Assembly (NCBI RefSeq): GCF_021018805.1
Contig: NC_086283.1
Location: 21,603,662 to 21,667,661 of the forward strand
Source: Prinia subflava
Lineage: Eukaryota > Chordata > Aves > Passeriformes > Cisticolidae
Direction of reading: 5' to 3'
DNA: 64,000 nt
The notes below the pieces were generated by a model. The model searched no databases and was not told the DNA's origin. It worked only from the letters and a program-made list of their open reading frames with translations. The position numbers and the translations under genes are program-made. Each line of letters starts with the position of its first letter. Positions within the stretch are counted from its first letter, which is position 1. Positions 1 to 12,300 of the stretch are shown here, one piece after another.

Positions 1-265
1 TCACTGCCGGGTACCGATGCCGAAAATATATCATGAAATTATAGGCTGACTGGCTGAACCTTTCAAAAGCTGTCAGGCAGCAAACAGAAATGTGCCACTG
101 ACTTGGAAACTGGATCTGGCTCCACACAGCCAACTATTCTCTGCTCACAAAGAGACATCCTGGGTAATTATGGAAATATTCATAACATCAGCTCAGGCTG
201 TTTGGATAACCGAGGAAATTTGTGTTATTGGACATGTAAAATATGGATTGAGGGAAAAGTTATAC
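1..265 (-). other. SLC9A2-like intron 9 (partial)
   Basis: Sequence beyond the exon 9 donor. I see no further NHE tail exon (nothing resembling LSYNRHSL or RQAKEILIRR) in either orientation before the window edge. Confidence 0.6.
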
Positions 266-380
266 CGTCCTCCTGATCCGGTACAGGTTCCTTGCCAATA
301 TTTCCTGCATGTTGTCCAGGACATCAGGATTTGGAGTGTCCTCCAATTTTTGGTCTGTTATGACAGTTCTGTCGCTGCTG
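266..380 (-). CDS. SLC9A2-like: SLC9A2-like coding exon 9
   Basis: 115 bp, acceptor TTTCCTTTGCAG| followed by CAGCAG, donor AGGACG|GTATAA. It encodes [14 protein letters not shown] and [17 protein letters not shown], matching the EIRELLSRNLYQIRQR segment of the NHE2 tail. Phase 2 in and phase 0 out agree with exon 8. The donor GTATAA is weaker than the others. Further tail exons must lie left of base 1. Confidence 0.82.
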
Positions 381-3300
381 CTGCAAAGGAAAGCAGAACA
401 CCTTATTTTGGAAGATGCACATGAAGTGCATCCTCAAATCCCAGTGCCCCTTTGGGATCCCACCACAGCCAACACAGCCAACAGCTCATCCCTGCAGATG
501 GAGCTCACGGCAAAGCAGGAATTTGGCATTTGCATCAGAGCTGGGCTATCCATATGCTCCCTGGTGGATAAAAAAGCCATGGGGAGCTGTGGCAGAGCAG
601 AACCATCTGTGAGGTCTGAAGTGGCCATTCAGAGCATTTAACAGTGCAAACCCAACCAAAATTGGCCAGCACCCTCTTCCTCAGAGCACCATTTCCCTGT
701 AGCTCATGGGGATACAGGGGATCCTCCATGTGCCACCGTCAGTGCCGGGTGATCCTCATGCAGCCCCATCACTTTTAGCCCCCAGGTGCTGAGTCTGAGC
801 CGTGTTTGCTCACAGGAAGGAGGGGTGGGCTGGGCCGTGGCCCAGCTGCCCAGCCTGGGCCAGCTCGATGGCATGTTTGCGCTCCAGCTTCTCGTAGAGC
901 AGCACGATGCTGGACTTGGGTTGGTCGTACTCCCTGAGCAGGATCTTCTGCAGGTATTTGCTGTTAAAATATTCCAATCTGTTGGAGAACAAAATGAGAT
1001 GAGTTTAGCCTCTCCCCTGGCTCCCCAGCACCAACAGACCTGAGCAAGACAGCAGGGTCATAGCCCACGACTGCCCACATTCCATTAAATTCCATTAAAT
1101 TCCATTAAATTCCATTACATCCCATTAGGTTCTCCTCAGAAATCGATGGTCCAAGAGGTCAGTCCCTGATTATTTCTGCATTACAGTACATGAGTCAAAA
1201 TACAAAAACTTCACTAAATACAATAAAAACTCCCCCAAAGTGCCAGATATATCATGAACTCTTCTAGAAGTGCTACAAGCACATGCAGCAGCCACAGATT
1301 TAAACACTTCCAGATTCCGTCTTCAGCCATTTCCTCTTCTTTTCTGCTCAAATCGTTGAATAATTTAGGTTGGAAAAGACCTCTGAGATCATCAATCTCT
1401 CTAAGATCTGCTCGCAAGGAGGCAGGACGCTCCTCAGCAGCAGTGACTCCCATACCCTCTAGTGGCATTTCCAAGAATAAGCATTCCTAAAAAATCTCTA
1501 CCAGCTGCATCTGTCTGGACCACCAAGGAATTAAACCTGGCAGATTGTCTTTTTAGTATATTTCATGGGATTTATTTTTTTTTTAAACCTGATGCATTTT
1601 TTTAAATTTCAAAATGTACAAACTCCCAGAATTTAATGACAATTGAACATGTTGCTACAGAAATCTGTAGAGATCCTCTGTAATTTCCATCCACAATAAG
1701 CAGTGCTGCAAACTCAGCTCTTTAATGTTAACTGTGCACAGTCTGGAACAGGCTGCGTGTCACAGTCATGGCACTTCCAGCAGTCTTCTTTGGTCAAGAA
1801 GGGACAAACACAACAGGAGAGGAGAAAGGATCTTTTTAGGGTGAGGCACAAGAGCTGTCTGCAAGCAGGGAAGTGCCCTGAAAACCTGGTGTCCCCTTGG
1901 ACAAGGAAAAGCTGCCCCTCTGTCACCTCCCTCCTGCCACAAAGATGAACAAGGCCCAGCTGCCCACAGCGGAAACTTTGGGAATAGAAACCAACCTCCT
2001 TTTTTTCCTACACGTGTACACAGTTGTATTTTGGCAAATCCTTACTTGTCTTTCCAGTAATACTGTCCCCAGTGTCCAGATATATCTTCAATGCCAGCCA
2101 GCAAATGATCCAAGAACTAAAGAGGAGAGAGGATTTTGCTCTACGCCGGTTGCATACGTGATGAACCCAGCCAGCAAACAGCAAAAGCCACACGCACAAC
2201 AGGGGATGCTTCCAGCTCAGGATATGGAGCTGGGAAACAAGGAGAGAAAGCACTGGGATAATTCTCCATCCACTCATCCAGTGGTGCTGGAGTACAATTA
2301 GTGCTTTGCTTTCAGGTGTGGGCAATCAAACAATAAATGCTGAGATCCATGAATCTGCACTCTGTAATAGATACAGGAGGGCTGATGACTCCCATGTTCT
2401 GCCCTCTGTGTCTTGACCTGCAGGAAATGTTCATTTTGGGGTTTTTGAGGACAACTGATCTCAGGAAATTACTATCTTCAGGATATAAATGTAGGTAACA
2501 CATAAATGATACGTTGACTTGAACAATAAATACTGCCTTCTCCCAGACACTACGCACTAAATGAAATCATATAATACTTCATATAAATACATTAGTATTG
2601 TTTAAAATTATATTAAAAATCCCGTCCTGAGTGGGTTTTCCACCTGAAAGTTAAATCCCTGTAATTTCCCAAACTGCTTTCCCTCCTAATGGCATCTCTA
2701 AACTGGGAGAGGACTCTCCTCTACTGCCCTCCACACTCAGGTACTGATGACCCTGGAACTTCCTACAGCTCCAAAATTTTAAAGCTTTCTTTTTGAGGGG
2801 TCAGAGACGTAAAAGTTTCAGAGCAGTGGGCTCAGCTCTCCAGCATAGTGTGAGTTCAGTGCCCTCATATGGCTGTTGCCAGCTGCATGTTCCACAAACT
2901 TCAGTGCTGCAGGGAAGCACTGAAGTGTCCCATCCCTGGGAGTGTTCCGGGCCAGGCTGGACGGGGCTTGGAGCAATCTGGGATAAGGGAAGGTGTCCTT
3001 GCCCATGGCAAGGCATGGGATGAGATGAGTTTTAAGGTCCCTTCCAACCCAAACTAATTCTGATTCTGTGGAATTACGCACACACTCTGATCATCACTCC
3101 TGCGAGCAAGAATATCCCAACTATCTAGATGGCAAAATAAATTTGAGGAAGAAAGCTGCTTCTGGCTTCTGCATCCCTGATTTCCAACTACCTGCATTTT
3201 TACCTTCTCAACTTAATTGATGCATGGCCATTTTCAGCTCACACCTCCTAATAAACACATTTCTGAGATGATTTACCATTCACACTCTAACAAAAGAACA

Positions 3301-6300
3301 AAGTCTTCTCTGTTCATGACTGGAAAAAGCTCCTCAGCCTCCTGAGCTCTTGTGTTAACCTCAGACAAAGCCCTGCAGTCCAACCCCATTGTGAGGATGC
3401 CAAACAGGTTTTACAAATGTCCTCAGCCCCAATGGCTTTATTGCTAAAGAAGACAATGACAATAATATTCCTGAAGGAGCCATACCCACAGAAACGTTGC
3501 TGGGATTGAACAATTAGATTCAGGAATATATTAATTTTCTATTGGATGCAGATGCAAATACAAAGGCTCAGCTGAGTGGTAGAGCAGCTGACCTTATGGA
3601 GCTGAGCCTCTCCCTAAAGCCCTCTATAACTACCAATACCAACATTTAGGTGGTGGGAGCAGGGGGAATGAAACCCCACCTTTGGGTTATGGATGTAGAA
3701 TCACAGAATGGTTAGGTTTGGATGGGACCTTACATCTCATCTCATTCCAGCCATGGGCAGGGACACCTTCCCAGGTGGCTCCAATCCCCACCCAACCCGG
3801 CCTTGAATAATTCCAGGGATGGTGCACTTCAGCAGTTTGCTCCAGTATAGCACCAACTTTATCCTTGCTTTCCTCATTTTTTTGCAAAAGTATCCAAACC
3901 AGTGGTGGTGATGGGACTGAAAAACACATGGAATCTCCTAATCCTGAAAGCAACCAAGCCTCATTTCCTTTCTTTCTTGCTTTTGTTCCAGAGACCAGAG
4001 AAATTTGAGTTAGGTCAGAGCTTAAAGTTTTGGGCAAGAAATCATCTTTTTCTCTTGTGTTTGTGCACTACCTGATGCTACATCAGTCTGACTGGTGGCT
4101 GCTCTTCCAATGCAAAAAAACCCAGGATTTGGAACCTGAACAGGACTTCCAAGATGGAAAGAGGCTGACCTGCAGAGGATTCAGGTAAAACTGCAGATCT
4201 GCAGGGTCCCTGGAGACACGCACATTCCAGAAGATACCGGAAAGCTCTGGCCATATGTTGATGGATGCTCCACTTACCCGAATGTGGATCTGCTCTCCCA
4301 CAGTGGGAGCACTCTCCCTTTTCCTCTTGACAGCCAACAGGTCGACGAGGGGACGGATGGTCATTCCCTGCAAAGTGACCAGCGACACAAAAATCAGCTT
4401 TTCCCCACATCCGACTTTCCTGCACTGGAACAAAACCCACTGCCGTGGGTCTGAGCCACAGCGACCTTGTTCTGGTGTTGGAGCAGCCTCTCTCATCCTC
4501 CCTGCCTTCCTGGCAGGATAAAACCTGCAAAGCTTCAACACAGCTAGAGATTGTTCTCCCAGGTGTACCCCAAACACTTTGTTTGCTCCTGGTAGGAATC
4601 TGTCAACAGAAACTCACGGACAGGCTTCAGGATGAGGGGAGGAAACCTCTGCTCGCCTCCTCTGGCCTCTCTGAGACCACAAAAAGCCAACCAGTAATTC
4701 CAAGGTAAAGCCTGGGGTTTGCTGTTGCTCGTGGCCTCCCAGATGGAGAGGGGCTTGAAACAATCCAAGTTCAAATGCCTGAAATGAGGATAATCCTCGA
4801 GATTTCTCAGCACGGAGCCTCCGCCAGCAATTGTCTGCTCACTCCTTAAGCACTGTGTGTCACACACCATTACTCCAGTGATCTTTGATGGCCAGCCAGT
4901 GCCTAAGTTTCCTAATCAAAGCATCCACCTGGTGGGAAGGGTCAAGGGAAAAGTTTCAATATCCTTTAAGCCTCGTGAGAGAACTAAAATGCTGCTGTGG
5001 TGTGTTTCTTAGCCCAACTTCCGTATGAAATTACTTTTCTAGGACATGTTTACAGCAAAAATGATGGAGTAGTTGATGTTTATGACTTCTGAATGTCACA
5101 AATGCTGGCACAGAGGACAGTTGAACACATTTTTAATTGCAGAAACAATTAATGTGTCATTTTAATAGCTAATAGCAATAAAAAATGCGTTGCTATTCAG
5201 AATCAATAACATAGAATTCACAAGTTCCAAAATAACAGATATTACGAAAATTAAGTTGAGACTGTGCAATTTGGCCTCTTGCCTTCCTGGATAATCAGCC
5301 GCAGTTGTTTCCATTTTAAAGGAGCATTTGGGACTGCTATGGGAATCCCATGTGTCATTCCAAGCCATACATCATTTCACAGCACACTTGCAGGTCCCCT
5401 GAGCCTCTCCTCCACCCACTAGGGATAACTCATTCCAGGGAGTGTCTGATGGCTCCATCACAGCTCACATAATGTTTTCCACCTCCAGAGATCCAGTGGG
5501 ACAGTGCAGGCATCAAACAACCTCCCCACTTCACAATTATCGCATTTGCTCAGAATTTCATGGAAGAGGTCAGGGGCCAGTAAGTTGAGAGAATGAACTT
5601 CTGGCAGTATTTGATTTTAAAATCACACCAAGAGGAAGAACAATGAGGAGGGTTTGTGACGCTCCAGACAAGCCCAGAGAGCCCCCTGGAGAACTTCCTG
5701 GTCTATGTGGAACATACCCAGCCTGCTTGGAAGCACTGAGGACTTGACAAATGGCTCAGCCAACCTCCTCAAAATGATTAACCAGGCTGCTTGTGGGAAG
5801 GGCCTTATGTAGCTGGGTTAGGAAGGCCAAAAGAGAGGATTTTCCTGGCCTGTGGAATGCACTGATAGAGCCACGGGTGGCCGAGCATAACTGCTCATGG
5901 GGTGGTCATTCTTCTGTAGCACGAGGGTTTCCAGCCTGCAGGGGTAGGATTTCCAAGGGAATCATAGGATGTGGAGGGTTTGAGCTCTGACAAGATGCTT
6001 TGCTGGCCCAGACCAGTCTATAAGGGCCCAAATCACCTCTGCCTTGGTTTCTGTCTTGTTTTAACAGAGATCTTTAGTCCCCATCAAGTCTATATTGAGA
6101 TCACTGTGACTATAAAGAAAATGTTTTGTATAAAACAAGAATCAAAATACACAGAAGCTGTTTCACAGCCAATATTTCTCTTGCCCTTTCCACACACAGT
6201 GACCATGAAAGACACTGGGATGGTAAGAATATTCCCACCCCAATAATGCCTCAGTCGATGTGTCTGGCAGCAGCAGCACCACAAATGTGACTTGCAACCC

Positions 6301-9300
6301 CAAATTTGTTTTTGAAGGTCTCTTACACTTACCCACCTTTTCTGTGCTGAGCTCCAGCAATATCTCTTTGCCTTCAGGTTTTAAGTACTTTTCCTAGTTC
6401 TTTCCTCCTCCTGTTCTCATGGTTGTCCCTGGAGCCCCAGCACAGCCCCTCTGCAGACACGATGTTCCCATGAGTGGCTGAAGGTCAGGGGGTCTCCCCG
6501 GTGACATGGGAACCCGGTTTAACTCTCACCCTTTTGCACGGGGATGACATCACCAGCTGAGCTTTGGGGTTGCACAAAAGCTCTTTTCCTGGCCCTGGGA
6601 AGGCTTTCCCAAAGCCTGGAGCTGCTGCCTTAGAACAACCTTTGTGTGAGGCTCAAGAGCAGCTCTGCATGAGCGGACGTGCCTGGGGACTGGGGCTTTT
6701 CAATTTCTCACCCACATTTGCATCTTAAAACTTGTCAAGCTCCACCTCAGCACATTCCTCCTCCGGGCCTGGCCCCTGCTCGCTCCTTTCAGGCTGAGGC
6801 TGTGCCCAGCCCCACTGCCATGCAGCTCCCAGCTCCGATCCCATTGGCACAACACACTCTGATCCCTCCTCTGCCACTTTTCCAGCTCAGGATGAGGTTT
6901 AGGTGGGCATGGGGAAGCAAAACCAAACCCAACCCTCCACATCGTTGACATCCACCTGAGGGGTTCAGTCAGGAAAAGCAGAAGGAATTTGCTCTGAGGG
7001 TGATGTTCAGCCACGGGGCTACTTGGCAGCTGCCACCAGGAGCCACCCTCTCCCAAAGGCCCAAAAACTCCTCTGCTCCCTCCATCCGAGGGCAGGAGGA
7101 GGGTGGCTCCTGGTCAGCAGCTCCACATGGACCTCATGTCCTTGAGCAGGAGCTCGCAGGGAGTTTTTCTATGTGAGTCTTTCCCAAAACTCCACATCCT
7201 ACTCACTTCAATCCTGTGGAGACCCACTCTTTACTTTTTGGGATAAACAGCAGGTAGACATCGGCCTTGCTCTCTCTAGCACCAGACAACCCCAATTTTT
7301 CCACCACATCCTCCTTCAAATGTGGCTGTGTTTGCCAGACGAACTAAAAGCTGTATTTTAGAGAAGGCCTTAGAGACTTGCTGCTGGTCAGAGAAGAGCA
7401 GGGAGACATCCAAGACCCTCACCCCACAGAAAGCTGCAGGAATGGTTTTACCACTAGATGTCACAGCAATGCTGAGAGCTGCTGCTCCCTCCCAAGCCCT
7501 GGAGCACCACAATTCCTTAAAACTCAGTGTTGGAGCACCAGAATTTACAGCCCCAGCCATGACGGAGAGGAACCTTATTCATCAGACTCCTAGAGGAAAC
7601 CTAATCCCGAATCTGTGCCCAGTACTGGTTTTACCTGTATGAACACGGTGAAGAGGATGACAACAGTTGTTGCTGCAATGAAGAGCTTTTTCCTGCGGAA
7701 GTCAGGCAGCAGGAAAACCAAAGAGAAGCAAATGGCCCCTCGGAGCCCCCCATAGGCAATGATGAACTGGTCCTTACTGGTGATAGTGTTCACGTGAAAT
7801 CTGTTCACAAAGAAAGTCAGCACAAGAACCCCTGAAAAGCAGGAAGGTAGATTGAGGCACATCAGTCAAACAGAACAACTGGAGAAAACTCACCATCTTA
7901 CATTTTCCAGTAAAACATCACGGAATTGGTAAACACTGATTACAAAGAACTAGCCAGGGCACAAGGGGGTATATTCCCAATAGGCTACTGGAGAATTTTT
8001 CTTCCAGTCTGATCCAACAAGTTGAAATTTGCTTTGTCCAGATAAAACTTAATCCCCAACATATTTCTGATTTGAGGGACTACAAATATTGTCTGGCTCC
8101 AGTCCTGAAATACTAATGGATTTATTCTAATTGGTGATAACAAATGACTGAATTGCTGAGGTTACAAATGCTTTTGAGGCAAATCATCAGCAACAACTTA
8201 GCCACAAATTGCCCTCCTATTTGCCGAAGTTTCCAAGCAGTAGCTTGAATAAGTAGCTATATTCCACCTGTGTTAATGTTATTTCCTTCCCTCAGATTTA
8301 TACTGTACAAATGTGAGGTGACACAGCAATTGCTATGATTTACAGCCATTTGCAAATGCACAAACAGATGCAGAAAGGTACAAAAAGTCAGGCCTTAAAT
8401 CAGTAGGCTGTGATTTTAATACCAATGGATGTGATAAACATCCTATTTCCCAAAGATTAACATCCATTTTGAGAATTGGTGACACCACCTGTCGCTGACT
8501 TTTCTTAGGAATTAGCTGGAGCCACAGCACTGTTGCTTTTTTAGAGGGTGTTTGTAAAAGAAATAAAAACAGTGCATTTATTATGTACATATCAAACATC
8601 TTCCCACATACCTCCAGCTAAAAATAGTTGAACTTTGACTGTACATTGGAGGAGTCTGAAGAAAACAAAAAGCTGGGGATGTTTGGGAATAGGGAACTCA
8701 GTTAACTGAACCTTGTGACTGACTTCACTGAACCTTCCCCATCTCTGGAGCTCTGCAGAACTGGTGCCCAGACCAGCAGATGGGAAGCACTTGGGTGTCA
8801 AGGTTCTTTGCAACTTAAAAAATAAATAAAACAAAGCCTCCCTCATATCACATCCACCCCTACTCTACAGCTCGTGCAGTACCAATGATTTAAAGGAACA
8901 AAATTTACTTGAGCTGATATCCTGGCCTTTGTCTTAATTTAATCCTTCCTCATAAATTATTATTAGCATTCTCTAAACTAATTCAAGGCCAGTTTGCTCC
9001 AAGAGATGACATACAATTAATCATTCTGAGCAGAATGTATTTTCTCCTGCAGACACCTTGGGACAGAACAGGAGGAAATCTCCCCGGGGCTTGGATATCA
9101 GCAGAGCCCCAGTGCTGCCATGCAAAGGCTCTGTTTTCCTTTTTAGATGATCTTCCTCACACCAAAGGAATTCCCCAGATTTCAGCAGAATCATTTCTCA
9201 AATATTTAAAGCACTGAGAGTGTTCTATGAAGGACTGGGGTAGAGTTTACAGTCCCATACCAGTCCCTGCATTGCCCACCTAAAAATCCCCAATTTCTGT

Positions 9301-12300
9301 GAAGAAATGTAGGGGCAGCACCCTTTTCTGGAGCAGTGCCTCAAGCATCTCCAGAATCCCAGAATCCTGGAACTGTAAAGATTGGAAAAGTCCTCCAAGA
9401 TCTTCAAGTCCGACCATTCCTGCAGCACTGCCAAGGCCACCACTAATCCATGTCCCCAGGTGCCACTCCTACGTTTTCTGAACACTTCCAGAGCTGTTGC
9501 CTCCACCACTGCCCTGGGCACCCCATTCCAATGTTTGGCAACCCTTTCCATGAAGAAATTTCCCTACTATCCAATTATTAATTAATCCAGAGTTGCTGGA
9601 TGACTCTGAGTAGGCCAAGGTCTGATCTCAACCACCATCTCCAAGGCAGGAGTTTCCCAGTCTGGCTTGGTGCAGCCCCTTCCCAGTTCTCACTCTCCCA
9701 GCTCCCTGACAGCTTCCCAGGAAGGTGCTGCAGGACAGGAACACCCTGTTCAGGACATCTCAGACAATTTCCAGCCCTGGTTTGTGTGTTCTTGTTTAAT
9801 TCCAGGTAGCTTTTGACTGGAAAATGGTGGCTGCAGCCTGAGCCCTTCCCTAATAATGTGCTACATAATTTAAGCTGCTCTCAGAAGAGCTGTGCTTAGG
9901 GAGGATTTTTGGGGTGCATTTGCATCATTGTTACATTTTTATATCTTGCAATGAAGAATCTTTGAATGAAAAAATAAACTCACGAAGAACTCTTTTTATC
10001 TGAGCAAATAATTTAAGAGAAACCACTTAATGGCAATAAAATACTTGAATGTACAAAAAACTGACTAATGAGCACATTTCCAAGTATGGTGCACAGTTAT
10101 TAAAACAAACTTTGGCATGTCCTAACAGCTAATAAACCCCATTCTGCTCTGCCTTGCTAATCATGGCTTAACCTATTTAAACAATTTCTTGAACTGTCTG
10201 TCAAATTCGAGTTCACTGCTTGACTCACTGGTTTGTAAACATAAATCCTGTTGAATGTTTTTAAGCCCTTGGATTCTTTGCCAAAAATGCATGCTGTTAT
10301 TTTCACAAATACTGTTAATATATAAAAATGCCCGTAACTGAGGCACTCTGCACTCATTAGATGCCAAACACTGTAAGAGGAATGGAGGTCCAGCCTCTCC
10401 CAAGATGGAATCAGCACAAGATGCAGCTGAGGAGAATGGGAACACCACACATCTGGTTTTTTCTGGTCATTTTCAATGCATGAAAATGGGATCCCAGAGA
10501 ATTCTGGAACCAGGACTTGAGTGTTCTTGGTAATTGTGACTAGAGAAACTGCAGAGATTAGTTATCAGGAGAGCATTTTCCTGACTTGCTCATTATCACC
10601 AATCCTTGGTCTCTTCACATTTGTGAGGAGACAGGTTTTCCATGGATGCTGTAGACTCTCCATGCATGGAGATAACCAAAAGCCATCTGGGCACAGTCTT
10701 GCCTGCCTGACCCTGCTTTGGCAGGGTGTTGGACCAGATGATCTCCACAGGCCCCTGCCAACCTCAGCGATTCCCCAGTTCTGCCACTCTCAAGCCTGAC
10801 CTGAAATTCTTGAGTAGGAGTATGAGCATCTTTGCAGTTTAGGTCCCATATCTTGTCTATTTAGGACAGCTACTGGAATGTTCCTCCAGTTTCCCAGTGA
10901 AGGCTGCTGCTGTACATTAGCTTGTTATGAATGAAATCCCTTAAACTGCCACAATTGATAATACGGGGTCAGAGGATTTTCATGGATCTCTCACCCCAAG
11001 GTATATACCTAGATTCCCTCCTGATGGGAGAATACCAAGGGACTGAAAAACACTGAAATGGAAGAGGAGATTGTGACAATTAAGGAGAGTAAAGGACAAT
11101 CGTGGCAAAAAAGAGACATTGATAAAATAGATCTCATGAGAGATTCTATCCATCACCAGAGAGTGCACAGAGCAGGGAAGTGCAGCAACATGCAAGATTT
11201 GGAATTGAGTGAGATGGAGGAGCAGGAAGCATTGTCTTGGGATGTCCCAGTGCAGTCCTAGCATTCCCATCTGGAACAATCACACTGCAGAGGGGGCAGG
11301 AACGGATGACGGAGGGGCAGAGCATCCTCTCACCTAATTGAATCTCATTCCTCACTCCCATAAACAAAAACATACATGAAAAATCAAGATCTACAATTTC
11401 CCCTACCAAGTGCCCTCCAAATGAGACAGAAAATAACCGTGAAGCAAATGTAGGGCCAGTTCCACTCGTGGTTTTCCCCGATGGTGGAAACTCCGAGGAA
11501 GATGAAGATGAGGGTGTCGCTCACGCTGCTCCACATCTTCATGAAGTACTTGACTGTGGTGTGGGACTTGAGGGAGATGTTGGCCTCCACGTAACGCTTC
11601 ATGCCCATGGCACAGGAAATGATGCTGAGGAAGTGAAAAATAAACAATGGAAAAGAAACAGTACGTTTTTCTTCTTTAACACAGAAAATCAACACATCAG
11701 TTATGAAACAAGTGGTGTTTATCACGTCATGGACATTAGCAGACATTTCACTGAGGGCTGCTTCACTTCCTATATCAGGCCAAGAGTATCAGGACCATGA
11801 GGACACTAAAATACTTTATAGGTTGCCCAAACTGTCCAAATCTGGATTTTAACAGATGAACAATTCATCACCTGTTGTATTTTATTAGAGCACAAAGCTA
11901 CAACTCCATCTAACACTCAGCTCTTCCCATCCCCACACACCGTTTCCAGTTCTTTAACTTTGCCAAACTCTGACTCCGTTGGTGTGCTCACAGAGAGCCA
12001 ACGGGCTCTGTCACCGCTGGCCCAGACACAGCGACAGTGGTATGGGGTCAGTCTGCAGGCTCACAAGCAGCACTGACTCCCGTGGGTTCTTTGCCTGGCA
12101 GGGGCTTATGCGAGCGATGGAGATCCGACGGGCAGTGGGAAGAAAGGAGGAAACAATTTCAGACGAACAGAGGGTTTATTGCAAACACCTCCTCAGCCCG
12201 AAACTGCTCCGGGGGGAGAGGGGTGCCGGGGGTTTTTGTCCGAAGGATTCGGAGGGGGGACAAAGGGGGTGGCCAGCCACTGCCAGCCAACCGGGGCAGG

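Larger units (their letters stand above)
979..2045 (-). other. SLC9A2-like intron 7
   Basis: 1067 bp intron holding a decamer tandem repeat near 1080-1124 and a CR1 remnant near 1351-1470. No other coding signal is seen. Confidence 0.75.
2117..4277 (-). other. SLC9A2-like intron 6
   Basis: 2161 bp intron with two CR1 remnants in opposite orientations (about 2920-3071 plus, 3697-3840 minus). No other exon is recognised. Confidence 0.75.
7832..11406 (-). other. SLC9A2-like intron 4b region (between exons 5 and 4)
   Basis: 3575 bp intron with a minus-strand CR1 fragment (about 9345-9585) and a shorter plus-strand CR1-like piece (about 10690-10790). No additional NHE exon is needed, since phases of exons 4 and 5 join directly. 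Confidence 0.75.
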
